NCBI GenBank assembly: GCA_963920765.1
Contig: OY987243.1
Location: 24,361,419-24,425,418 of the forward strand
DNA: 64,000 nt
From: Ulota crispa
Lineage: Eukaryota > Streptophyta > Bryopsida > Orthotrichales > Orthotrichaceae
Direction of reading: 5' to 3'
The stretch's first letter is position 1, and every line of letters starts with the position of its first letter. This document shows positions 47,301 to 58,347 of this stretch, one piece after another. The position numbers and the translations under genes were made by a program. The notes below the pieces were generated by a model. It ran no database searches. It was not told the DNA's origin and saw only the letters and a program-made list of their open reading frames with translations.

Positions 47301-49295
47301 ACTGAAAAAAGAGGAGCAGAAACAGACTTACCTTTTAAATCTAAAGAAATATCCTGGTTACGGTCTACAGTGAACCGCCCCACTGCACCCATATCTCCGC
47401 TGAAATCAACAGCATCTCCCTCGCACTCCAACAGCACCTGATCTCATGCCACGTAGATTTAAACGCCATTGCCATCCCGCATTAACAAAGTATTGTGTGC
47501 ATAGAGGACCCTAGTGTGTTTATTAAAAAACCCAAAAGTCAACAAAGAATCTGATCTCATCACAAACCCTAATTACTCCGGTAGGATTTGTGATTTACGA
47601 GGTTGTTTGAAAAGAGAGAAAGAGGAACCCTAAACAAAGCTTTAAACCCTAAAATGCACAGAAATGCATCAAAAGATATAACCGCAAACTTAACTAACTA
47701 GGCATGAATTCTTCAAAAAACCAAAAGCATTTAAAAACTTGATACCACGTAGTTACACACCTTTGTTTTGGTAACTTTTTCACCAAATACAATCGGAAGA
47801 GAAGACGCTGCCTGCACAAGCAAAATGATCAACGCCATGATAAGTTTGTTAATACAATGGCGAAAAACACTCTGGACTCTCTCAGCACAGGCAAACCCCG
47901 GCAAAGCCATACCACATTTCCTTTCACAAGCATATCCTGAATAGGAAAAAAGAGTCAAAACAAACAAGGGAAAATTTCATGGATACCCCTGAAGTTTGCA
48001 ACATTTACATAGATACCCCTGCTTTTTCAGAAATTGCACAAATACCCTTGGACCAAAATTTTCAGGCGTTTGTTTTATTGTTGTGCATGCCACTTCCCTT
48101 CTTCTCTTGTGCGCACATTGCTTCTTTTGTGTTTCAGTACATTCCCTTCTTCAACATTGGTCATGAAAGGAAGTACAAGCACAACAGATGAAATGCCTGA
48201 AATTTATGGTCTAAGGGCATTTGTGCAATTTCTGAAAAAGCAGGGGTATCTAAGTAAATATCGCAAACTTCAGGGGTATCCATGAAATTTTCCCTACAAA
48301 CAAACAGATGCCACTTCCCTTCTTCTTTTGTGCGCACATTGCTTCTTTTGTGTTTCAGTACATTCCCTTCTTCAACATTGGTCATGAAGGAAGTACAAAG
48401 CACAACAAATAAACGCCTAAAAGTTATGGTCCAAGGGTATTCGTGCAATTTCTGAAAAAGCAGGGGTATCTACGCACATATTACAAACTTCAGGGGTATC
48501 CATGAAATTTTCCCTACAAACTACAATCTCAAGTGTTGGCCACTTGTGTTTTTGCTGCGACATTGGTCATGAAGGAAGTACAAGCACAACAAATAAATGC
48601 CTAAAAGTTATAGTCCACGGGTATTTGTGCAATTTCTGAAAAAGCAGGAGTATCTACGCAAATATCGCAAACTTCAGGAGTATCCATGAAATTATCCCAA
48701 CAAAAAAATAGAGATTAAGGAAGGATTAGGATTGAAGGGAAGAATTAGGGTTTAAGGGAACAATTGGGGTTTAAGAGGAAGAGCGCACCCGGGGCTTCAC
48801 GCGTCGTTCTTGCGCTTCCAGAGCATCGCCATCCTCCGTTTCTTGAGTCTGGAAAGCAGAGAACGGCGTCAAGAGCAACTCATCATCAACAGCCACCCCG
48901 CCATCCGCAGTGACCATTTCCTCTTCGTCATCTCCACCACCACCCTGAGCTCCAAACCCTAATCCACCACCATCGCCATCCGATTCAATCTCCTGCACCG
49001 CCAATGACGCACTCTTCCTCTTCTTCGTCGTCTTCGTCGTCTTCTTCTTCGTCGTCAATCGCGATAACGGCACTTCATCCTCGCTCTGCGTCTCGTCGCC
49101 GTTGTCGGAGCTCCGTCGCTTGCTCGACGGCTTCACATCCTCTTCGTCTTCATCAAATTCAAAAGCGAGGAGTTTGTTGTTGTTGTTTTGTTTCTGCTTC
49201 TTCTTTGGAGGAGGAGGAGTTTTTTTGCTGGCCTTGGGCTTGCGATCCTTGCGAGGGGATTTTCGATCCTCCGTGGGAGACAACAACACCTCCAT
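44304..49295 (-). CDS. BIN4: BIN4-like topoisomerase VI accessory protein
   Basis: In Arabidopsis, BIN4 (MID) is a DNA-binding nuclear partner of the plant topoisomerase VI complex and is needed for endoreduplication and cell expansion. Exons, in transcript order: 49295-48789, 47811-47761, 47437-47332, 46913-46867, 46330-46304, 45941-45866, 45323-45163, 44838-44767 and 44363-44304. All phases close, giving 368 residues; Arabidopsis BIN4 is about 450. The acidic/basic N-terminus (~1-169) is low complexity. The conserved core (~170-270) reads LPIVFGEKV, ECEGDAVDFSGDMGAVGRF, LDLKG, IYKTTIVPSNTFFV, NVGQTEAK, DFVQL and ETMVEGTLKDFGFDSDEE. The tail is Lys-rich (AT-hook or histone-tail-like). An in-frame TAA lies 27 nt before the ATG. 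Order and motifs of the core make the call firm. The introns hold several MITEs. Confidence 0.92.
45388..45555. mobile_element. Family G short TIR element in BIN4 intron 6
   Basis: The left end actaaaacctctctaattga and the right tcattaatggaggttatttac are inverted, with an internal tattcattaatagagg repeat. Shares its terminus with the element in the UBP intron at 63066. Confidence 0.5.
46485..46799. mobile_element. Stowaway-like element in BIN4 intron 4, diverged
   Basis: TA flanks both ends. The right terminus cggacagagagag is a good Stowaway end; the left ctactttgtacc is only a loose complement. 315 bp, non-coding. Confidence 0.4.
47968..48295. mobile_element. Family A MITE with 7-8 bp TSD, BIN4 intron 1
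   Basis: gggaaaatttcatggatacc at the left and its complement ending ttttccct at the right, with near-perfect arms. The repeat acaaacaa flanks both sides (47960-47967 and 48296-48303). An 8-bp TSD and G/C-run termini suggest a hAT-derived MITE. Confidence 0.75.
48307..48699. mobile_element. Two truncated family A copies in tandem
   Basis: The copy at 48307-48515 begins inside the family (atgccacttcccttcttc) and ends ttttccct. The copy from about 48561-48699 begins at acattggtcatgaaggaagt and ends attatccc. Both keep the right arm only. Together with 47968-48295 they fill most of BIN4 intron 1. Confidence 0.65.
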
Positions 49296-49539
49296 GGGGA
49301 GAAGGGAAAGTTGCGAGTGTTAGGTTGAGTGGAAAGACAATGCGGGATTGCGCATGATTACGAGAATCTTTGAAGGGTTTCGAAGGTGGGGGGCTGTTCG
49401 TCAGGAATTGTGCAGGTGGGCGTTGGGATCTGTGGAAAAGCGCAGGCAATGGGGGAGACTGGGAGAGTCGGCGAGTAATGGCAGGGACGACGGTGGTCAC
49501 TGCGACGGCGCGGGGGCGGGGTCGGTTAGTGTTTGCCAT
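49159..49539 (-). other. Overlapping upstream ORF across the BIN4 start
   Basis: A 126-codon frame starts at 49539 and runs past the BIN4 ATG in another frame. It matches no family and is Pro/Ser/Gln-rich, largely the shadow of the BIN4 low-complexity exon. If transcription starts upstream of it, it would compete with the BIN4 start. Confidence 0.35.
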
Positions 49540-49547
49540 TTTTATTA

Positions 49548-50114
49548 CTCCCTCCGTCCCAAAATGATCTTCCTGTTGGCCTTAGTTTTTTTGTCCCAAA
49601 ATGACCTTCCCGTTGTATTTTGTGAGCTGCAAATTGGTCAAATTTAATTTTTGGTTGTTTTCTAGGACTAACAAAACAACTCCAAGCAATAGTTCCTCTT
49701 CCATCCATGCAATCACAAATCATATGACAAATGAAATGGTGGAAGGGTTCAATCAACATTTCTTGTTTTTATATTTTGCATCTTTTTGAATATTGTTTGT
49801 TTCAAGGAGGTGTAGCTTTGGAAGGCAAAACAATGGTCCACATATAGTTTTTGGCTTATACTAACTACCCACAAAATGACAACCTTGCACTCAACAATTA
49901 CCTAACCATTGGTGGACTTTGAAAATACCCAAAAAAATCACTTTTCAATAATCCAAAATTGCACTTTAAAAAGGGCTTCAAAACTCAAAGTTTCAAGGAC
50001 AATAAGAGTGCACGAGACTTTGAATACAGTGCAAAATGGGCTTTAAAAATATTATTTTTATCCTTAATCTAGAACATTTTGTCTAACAAGAAGATCATTT
50101 TGGGACGGAGGGAG
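49548..50114. mobile_element. Stowaway/mariner-like MITE next to the BIN4 leader
   Basis: Perfect outer TIRs (ctccctccgtcccaaaatga and its complement ending tgggacggagggag) lie directly between TA dinucleotides. The inner TIR extends to about 30 bp. 567 bp, no transposase. The element begins about 250 bp upstream of the BIN4 ATG. Confidence 0.85.
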
Positions 50115-50174
50115 TATTATTTTACGAATGTAGGTACTTGTTGTACCAATGGAGGCAACAGGAATGTCCTTGTA

Positions 50175-50314
50175 ACATTGGCCATGAAGGAAGTACAAGC
50201 ACAACAAATAAATGCCTAAAATTTATGGTCCAAGGGTATTTGTGTAATTTCTGAAAAAGTAAGGATATTTATGTAAATAATACAAACCTCAAGGGAATTC
50301 ATAAAATTTTCCCT
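50175..50314. mobile_element. Family A half-copy
   Basis: Right half only: acattggccatgaaggaagt through ataaaattttccct. Confidence 0.6.
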
Positions 50315-50393
50315 TGTTTTAATTATTTTTTTAATTATTTTTTGTTTAAACTATATTAATGTTTTTACACAATATTTTATTGCAATAAGAAAA

Positions 50394-50695
50394 AGGGTAA
50401 ATTTGATGGATATCCCTATAATTTGCAATATTTGTACAATTGTCCTTGGTTTTTCAAAAATTGAACAAATACATTTGGACCACAACTTTTGAGCGTTTAT
50501 TTTGTTGTACACGTCACTACTACTCTCTTTGTGTGCATGGTGCTTCTCTCTTGTATTGTTGCAGTCTTTGCTTTCAACATTGATCAAGAAGGAAGTGGTT
50601 TGTCCAATAGAACAAAAGCTTGAAAATTACAATGCAATTTTTGAAAAATCCATACATATATTGCAAACTTCAAAAGTATCCATAAAATTTTCCCT
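50394..50695. mobile_element. Family A MITE, complete but diverged
   Basis: agggtaaatttgatggatat at the left and ccataaaattttccct at the right. The central words caacattgatcaagaaggaa match the family. 302 bp. Confidence 0.65.
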
Positions 50696-53400
50696 AACTA
50701 GATACAAGACCCTTAACTAAATATGACTTGGAGACTAAAGAGTTACCACAAAAGATCAGACAAGGGTACAAAGGACCAAACAAGACTCAAACAAGTTGCT
50801 AGCAAAAAGGAAGCCATGGTTATTTGCACTCACATCCAACTACATCCTAAGCTAAACATATCTAGTACCCTTGCAAATCTTCACATCCAAATACCCTAAC
50901 AATAAAACAGGTGGTTGGGCATAAAGATTTGCAAGGTCATTGTATTGCACTTGAACACAAAAATTGTTATGAGCCTAGTAAGTGTTTGAATTTTAGAACA
51001 ACCATTCTCTCTTAGAACAGTTACTAAAAATACTCTAGACTTGTATATATATATTGATTTAAATATCCTTACCTTTTGGAGAATTTTCAAAGATGCCCTT
51101 GGTTATTGTATAGTAAGGACAAAACGTCACAATCCATACTTAAATACCTCCCACATCCCTCCCACATCCCTCCCACATCCCCCCATGCAATCAACCCTAC
51201 CCTAAATCTAAATTCAATTACATATTTGAGAAGCCTAGAAATGGGGACAAATTGAAATGAAATTTGACAAGAGTCTAACTAAGAGTACTGTATGTAGTAT
51301 ACATATTTGATAAAACAAATCAAACCATGGTTAAAATACTCTTGAAATTGCTATATGTCCACCACTAATATACCACCAATATGTTTTCAATACATTCTCA
51401 ATTTACAAGAACCTTGTTTGATTTGAGGCTATTTCAAGCTTTAAAGGGCCATTAAGGGCCAAAAAGGTATTGGTGAAAGTTGGTGAGTTTGGCATAAGCA
51501 TTTGTGCAAAAATGCACTTGGTATGGATTAAAAGCATGGATTAATAATAGTTTGCTTTTCAAAATTTATACATTTTGTCTCCCTTTCTAAGCTTTTCATA
51601 TATGTGATTAATTTTAGACTTGGTGAATATTTGTTTGCCTAGGAGGGGTTTGAGTGATAATTGCACTTTTTGTCCTCAACTCTATGTACCACTAAGAAAC
51701 ATATTGAAAAACCCTATCAATGCAATTCCACTTGTAAAATCCCACATCTTTGCTCACAAAACCAAAGAAATATAGAGAAGGTTAGTGTATTCATGACTTG
51801 TTTCAAATCAATCAATCATGTGATTTCACTTACACAATTTGTAAGACCAACATAAGAGGATGGGATTATATGGAGAAGAGGCTCAATTGTTCCATTAATT
51901 CAATAATTTAGATGAAATCATATTTTTGGCAAATGTGCTTTTGACCCTTAAAAGTGCAGGCTTGCAAGAATGAAGGAAAATGTGGGAATTATTTAGATCT
52001 AGAATATTTAGGGCAAAATAATCTATGATTTTTTGAAGATTCCAAAAACAAGACCTTCATTCTTGCTAGTTTTTCTTTCATTCTTCTATACATGAATTGA
52101 TTAAAAACCTTGCACAAAGATCATGAAGCTTTCAACAATTAAACTAGCCACATATTTGAAGGACAACTAATTTCAACACATATTTGGATACACTTCATAT
52201 ATTTCAAGTAGTTATAAACAATTGAAATCATTCATTATCCACTTTTTAAAAGATGACACACTTAGAGACTGAATTGCATTTGATAACAACAACATTACAT
52301 TGAAAATCTTAGTATACAAATACCTCATAAAATTTTATAGATAGGTCTTGTCCTTGAACAAGTTGTTTAAATATTGTCCAAAGTTTTGGAAGTAACAATT
52401 TAAATAAATCGTACACATCTTATCCACTTATAGGTTGTTGCATTCAAGTGCAAAATTTTGTAACAACATACTATTTAAAAAAAGAGTTGTGCTTGGCTAG
52501 TCTTTAATGTTTGCATCTTAATCCCAATTTTATCATTAGTACCTCAAATAATTTTTCTACATGTAGTACCATTTTTAAATAAGATGTCAGTATTTTGTGC
52601 AAGATGCAACTATCAATATCACATGTGTTCTCTTCACCTTGATGAAACATAAATTGTCTATATTTTTTGTCTAATTCTTTTGTGTTTCTTGCCAACACCT
52701 CAAATAAGTTTTCTATACATTATCATCAAATACATTTTTTATAAATTGTCTAATATTTTGTCACTAGTCCCTACTTTAGGTTATCCACATCTTTTTCTTG
52801 GATAAGGTGTTTGCATCTAATATGGAATTCCCTTACAAGTAACTCAAGTAATTCCATCTTCATTTTGTGATAATTTGTTATTAATACCTCATAAAGTTCT
52901 CTACATGATGTTTCTACATATAAGTTATATATGTTTTTGTCAAGTATTTCTTTTAATTACTTCATATAATTGTCAATGTCTTATCCTTAAATACATGGTT
53001 AACATCTTGCCCAAAACTCTATCACTACTTCACATAAATTTATTACATCTTGTCAAATGATCATTATTGTCTTGTCCAAATTTTTATTACTAATTTCTCA
53101 ATTAAATTGTTATTTTTTGACAAATCCCATCATATCATCTAACTTTTGTTATTAGTACCTTATATAGGCAGTCAACATTGTTTTTAAATTGTCAACATCT
53201 AGTTTCAAAATAGCTTAAATGCTGATTTATAAATGCTAAAACAATAAGTTGACAAAGCACTATTTTTTCTTAATTAGTTCTGCAACCACTTACATGCAAT
53301 TTTTGCATTTTTGCATATATCACAATATGTTTTAATATGTGACTGTCAACCTTCCCCTTGTTGTACACATAAATAAATAAATTTTAAGGGATTAACATTA
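50696..53400. other. Intergenic AT-rich DNA, nothing firm
   Basis: I see no gene. 51150-51180 has three copies of cctcccacatc in tandem. 52300-53200 is dominated by recurrent low-complexity words such as caagtagttac, attgtc and ttatc, without clear boundaries. Confidence 0.4.
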
Positions 53401-53411
53401 TAGATATAAAA

Positions 53412-53856
53412 AGGGGGAAATTACAAATAGGGGCATAAAAATGAAAAATGTTACAAATAGGGGCACATTTTCAAAATAATTACAAATAGGGGTGCAATAT
53501 GAAAATAAGTTGTAGTTTTGTAATTTTTTTTGGTTTGGACATTGGTTAATTTAGATATATCACATCAAATGTTAGCTAACCTCCTAAAAACTTAAAGGTC
53601 TTTTTAAAAATTGCCATCCCCTTTACTAAAGTTTCTTTATTTAGGCTTGATTTGAAGAGGTCTTTAAGTTTTTTGGAAGTTAGCTAACATTTGGTGTGAT
53701 GTTATTGATATATCTAGATGTACCAATGTTCAAACCAAGAAAATTTATAAAAACTTACAAGTTAATTTGAAATTGTGCCCCTATTTGTAATTATTTTGAA
53801 ACTATGCCCCTATTTGTAATATTTTTCAATTTTGTGCCCTTATTTGTAATTTCCCC
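53412..53856. mobile_element. Foldback element with ~200-bp arms
   Basis: Starts agggggaaattacaaatagg and ends cttatttgtaatttcccc. Both arms carry three spaced acaaatagggg words, then inverted ggttagctaac-type and ttggtttggacattgg words. The repeat tataaaa flanks it (53405-53411 and 53857-53863). 445 bp, non-coding. Superfamily uncertain. Confidence 0.7.
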
Positions 53857-54859
53857 TATAAAATACCTACAAACTCATTGGCAATTTCCAAGTAATATAA
53901 GTTCTTTTAAACTGTATCTAATTGCAAATCTATCTATCAATGTAATCTAAGTCTGTACTTAAAAAAAAAAATTCTTTGTTTGAATGTGTACAACATCCAA
54001 ATAATTTTCTCCTTTTCATTCTCAATTATGTTATTATTAAATTTTTAATTACAAAAAAAAATTTAATTTTGAGCTTCATTCTTTGTTTTGAACTGACAAC
54101 AAAAACTAGATTGGTCTTTTCTTCTATATAGTACATTGATGTTTTTTGTTAACAAAAAGATGCATTGATCTAGAATGGTTATTGCATGAAACATACTCCG
54201 TATATGTTGAAAATCTTGCACATTTAACTTGGATGTAAAATTTGTGTGCTTTCCAAATGGAATCTTATTCATATGTCTTTACATGTAATGTATGTGAAAT
54301 TAAACGATTTCAGTTTGTTCTAAACAAAAGAAAAAACAGAAAAACATTAGTTGTTTCCATCTCTTGCTACATTTGAGATGTTAATATGTTTATTGAGATT
54401 TTAGTGCTTGATAATAGCTTAAACAATTCTCTTCTTGAGTTTTAATGCAATCAACATCTAGCCTAGCTAATCAAGGGAACTATTAAAATGTGTAGGAAAT
54501 GTAGCCTTGAAATTATCTAAATCCAAGCAAAAAAAACATAATTTATAGAGCTCCTTATTCTATGAAATTGCAATAAATAAAAGCTTTATTCCACTAATCT
54601 TTTCAATTCCTCTTACTTTATTTTTGAATGCACATTTGCTCATATATAGTAACTACCCTCTAATTGAATTGGCAAGACTTAATAATCATCAAGCAATCAA
54701 TTGTTGGGAATTTGGTATAATAGACTAACAGAGTCTTAAAAGTGTGGAGGGTGTCATGAGGTTTAGTAGCGCCACACCCAAGGGCTAAGGGCAAAGCCCA
54801 TAGACATGTGCTCTTTTATCTAAGAAAGTTCAATATTGACTACAATGATCTATACTACC
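53857..54859. other. Intergenic, nothing recognised
   Basis: AT-rich DNA. A short GC-richer patch at 54735-54805 has no recognisable feature. Confidence 0.4.
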
Positions 54860-55605
54860 TTAATTACAATTGGCACCATCAAAATTGACGCCATCACAAC
54901 TAGCACCATCAAAATTGACGCCATCACAACTAGCACCATCAAAACTGGCTCCATTGCAATTAGCATTATCAAAATTAGCACCATCAAAATTGACTGTAAT
55001 AAAAATTGGCTCTGTCACAACTAGCACCATCAAAACTGGCATCATCAAAATTGGCTTCATCACAACTAGCACCATCAAAATTGTCACCATTAAAATTGTC
55101 ACCATCAAAACTGACGCCATCCCAACTAGCACCATCAAAACTGACGCCATCACAACTCACACCATCAAAACTAGTTTTATCACAACTAGCACCATTAAAA
55201 TTGGCTCCATCACAACTGGCACCATGAAAATTGGCTCCATCAAAAGTGGCACCATCAAAGCCTAATGTCATCAAAATTGGTAGCATCAAAACTAGCTCTA
55301 TCACAACTAGTCAAACAAAACTAGCTCCATCAAAATTGATTGTAATAAAAACCGGCTTCATCAAAACTGTCACCACCAAAATTGACGCCATCACAACTAC
55401 CACCATCAAAACTGATTCTATCACAACTAGCACCATCAAAATTGGCTCCATCACAACTAGCTCTATCACAACTAGCACCATCAAAACTAGCTCCATCACA
55501 ATGGGCATCACTAAAACTGACTCCATCACAATTGGCATCATCAAAATTGGCTTCATCAAAATTTGCTCTATTAGAAGTGGCTCCATTACTACTAGCTTAA
55601 CCACA
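54860..55605 (-). repeat. 15-bp minisatellite reading as pentapeptide repeats
   Basis: About 49 diverged units of gcaccatcaaaattg/acgccatcacaacta type, with a 30-bp super-period. On the - strand the frame reads A-N/S-F/C-D-G repeats, which fits the pentapeptide-repeat signature (A-D/N-L-x-x). The frame is broken at 55330-55332 and 54984-54986, both times after the same 16-nt unit (FYY-N/S-QF-stop), about 345 bp apart. A decayed coding repeat or a chance minisatellite are both possible. All frames are partly open because the unit is a multiple of three. Confidence 0.65.
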
Positions 55606-55849
55606 TTTAAAATTTGGCATAACAAACAAACAAAACACAAATTCTTTTATCCAATGTTGTCACTATACATTTCATGTGACAAGATTTACTTAAATTTTGA
55701 AATAGTACAATCCATACAAGAATGGGATGCTCAATTGCCATAACAATGATGTTTTGTAGTATAAGGAACTGTTATTTCACAAGAGTTGAATGCTCTTTTG
55801 CCACTACATTAATGAAGTTTTGTAATATAAAGAACTAATACATGCAAAT

Positions 55850-56130
55850 AAACTTTTTTAGCAAGGTAAACTTTTCTTGGAAGTAAAATGTTTTAGTCGT
55901 GTAAATTTTTCCTAGAAGGTAAACTTTATAGTAAGGTAAATTTTTTTGAAAGTAAACTATTCTAGCAAGATAAGGTTTTGCTAAAAATAAACTATTCTAG
56001 CAAGGTAAGCTTTTTCTTGAAGTAAACTATTTTAGCAAGGTAAACCTTTTCTAGAAATAAACTTTTTGAAAGTAAAATTTTTTACTAAGGTAAACTTTTT
56101 TTTAGAAGTACACTTTTTTTTTAAATTTTA
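55850..56130. repeat. Degenerate ~38-bp tandem repeat
   Basis: The module tagcaaggtaaactttt followed by gaagtaaactatt recurs seven or so times with small changes. No coding meaning. Confidence 0.6.
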
Positions 56131-56151
56131 CCAAATTGATATTTGAGAAGA

Positions 56152-56225
56152 GCTTCTAGTTTGGGCAGTGCTTCTAGTTTGGGCAGTGCTTCTAGTTTGG
56201 GCAGTGCTTCTAGTTTGGGGAGAAC
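56152..56225. repeat. 18-bp minisatellite, four copies
   Basis: Unit cttctagtttgggcagtg in near-perfect direct tandem. Confidence 0.9.
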
Positions 56226-56457
56226 TTCTAGCCCTCACAAACAAAAAATGATTTTAAATGCACTAAAATATCTAAACGGAACCCTTTGACTATTCACACT
56301 TTTAAATTTTAATACTAGTTTTTTGAATAGATTTACTCATTTTTGAATAGTGCTCTGCATCTGCACTTCCAAGTGCAGGCCTCTTCCCGGAAGCAAACGA
56401 CCCGTTCAACAAAGCACCCGTCACTTCCTCACTCTTCCGTCTCCCCTTCTTCTCTGC

Positions 56458-56500
56458 TCTCCCCTTCCCTTCCCTTCCCTTCCCTTCCCTTCCCTTCCCC
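56458..56500. repeat. (CCTTC)n microsatellite
   Basis: A run of cccttcccttccc pentanucleotides on the + strand just before the triple tandem block. Confidence 0.85.
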
Positions 56501-56549
56501 TGCCTTGCTGCTGGCCCCCCGCGCGTCGGTCACTCCTCTTCCTCGCTAA

Positions 56550-57475
56550 GCTTGCTTCACCAACCTTCCTTCCCCTTCTACTCTCCCTCTACCATCGCCA
56601 TCTCTCTCTAAATACGCCATCGCTCCCTTGCTATCTCCTTCTTTCCTTTTTCTATCTGCTTTCTCACACTCTCGTAGCCAATTTCTATACCTCCGCAACT
56701 TTCTTTTCACTGTCACGTCGCACGTCGCTCGCTTGTTCATGACTGCGATGAAGGAACTGCGCTTGTACGAAACAAGTGCTGAACAGCGGAGTACGAAATA
56801 AAGAGCTCGACGGTGCAGGGGAAAACTCCTGGAGCTTCGGGTTTGGAGTGCGAAATAAAGAGCTCGACGGTGCAGGGAAGAAATCCTGGAGCTTCGGGTT
56901 TTGGCATTTGAACCTGCCTTCCTCTTCAACTCTCCTTCTACAATCGCCATCGCTCTCTAGACACGCTATCGCTCCCTTGCTAGCTCCTTCACTCCTTTTT
57001 CTGTCTGCCTTCTCTCACTCTCGTAACCAATTTCTAAGTCTCCGCAACTTTCCTTTCACGGTCATGTCTCTCGCTTGTTCATGAATGCGGAGACGAAATT
57101 GTGCTTGTACGAAACAAGTGCTGGACAGCGGAGTACGAGATAAAGAGCTCGGCGGTGCAGGGGAAAAATCCTGGAGCTTCGGGTTTTGGCATTTGAACCT
57201 GCTTTCCTCTTCAGCTTTCCTTCTACAATCGCCATCTCTCTTTAGACACGCCATTGTTCCCTTGCTAGCTCCTTCTCTCCTTTTTTTTATCTGCCTTCTC
57301 TCACTCTCGTAGCCAATTTCTAAGCCTCCGCAACTTTCTTGTCACGTCGCTCGCTTGTTCATGACTGCGAAGACTAAACTGCGCCTGTACGAAACAAGTA
57401 CTGAACAGCGGAGTTCGGAATAAAGAGCTCGACGGTGGAGGATAAAATATCCTGGAGCTTCGGGTTTGGCATTTG
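56550..57475. repeat. Three tandem ~280-360 bp units upstream of the UBP gene
   Basis: Three copies (about 56550-56908, 56909-57198 and 57199-57475) share blocks such as cgctcgcttgttcatgac, cttgtacgaaacaagtgctg and ggagcttcgggttt. The first unit has an internal duplication of ~55 bp. They are GC-richer than the spacers and lie in the likely promoter zone of the UBP gene. Short open frames within are repeats of one another and match no protein. Confidence 0.75.
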
Positions 57476-58347
57476 AAAAATTCGAGAGGAGAGCATTTGG
57501 CATTCGTGACGGGGAGGTTCTAGTTGCGATTGTTGTTCTGGTCTTTGTACGGAAGCGCGGGGGTTTGCAGTTCAGTCGATATCTAATGGTGGAAGGTGAT
57601 GGGTGCGGTGGCCGTTGGTGGCGGCCTGGTCGGCCGGCTACACCGAGGGTGGAGGCTTATTTGTTTCGTGCGGGGGGATAATCCGAAATCGGACGGTTGG
57701 ATTATGTTCAATTGGCATTCAAAGCTTGAGAGGAATGGATTTTGATTATTAAGTTAGACAATGCGTGATGCGGCGCGTTTTATGAAGCTCTTTAGAAGCA
57801 AGCTGGTAATCGAAGTGGTGCGCAGGAGCACTCAGTTGAAGCGTGGACTGAGATTGTGTGAGCGGTGGACCGCAATCGCTTTTACGAAGTTTCTCGCACT
57901 TGGAAAAAATCCGTGGGACTCTTGCGCCTGGTCTTTCGCGCACATTGTTGTTTGGCCCGTACGATTGTAAATATTCTTAGACCTTGCTGTGCCTTCCACG
58001 GTCCGTCAGGGGCTGCGCAAGAGTTTTCTAGGAGCTTTAATATAAAGTGTTTAGATAATTCATCTTACGAATATCGGCAGTAGATTTGGTCAGGCTCTTG
58101 GTGCCTGATTTCTTCTAAACTGGCTCTCTTAACATTCGTGCCGTTGGAGGGATAAATTTATTTTTGAAATTGAAAGCACGAGGTGAACGTTGTTATTTCT
58201 GGAGGTCGACAGAATTTGGTGAATGTTTTTGGTGCTTCAGACGTCGAACTAGTAATTTCGTTAAGGTAGTCGAGTGTCGAAGAACTCGATGTTTGGCTGG
58301 AACTTCTCTTAAGAAGGCTTGATGCCGGCAAGACAGGAAAGGTCTAG
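57476..58347 (+). promoter_or_regulatory. Probable promoter and 5' leader of the UBP gene
   Basis: Gene-like composition with several ATGs, one opening a 69-codon frame (57761-57970). The start of transcription and any leader intron are not determined. An in-frame TAG immediately precedes the UBP ATG. Confidence 0.4.

Noticed and set aside
54836..55743. + strand frames rich in SKLTPSQLAP-type repeats as a proline-rich protein
   Set aside because: All frames of a 15-bp repeat are open. Only the - strand frame has a recognisable repeat grammar, and even that may be chance.
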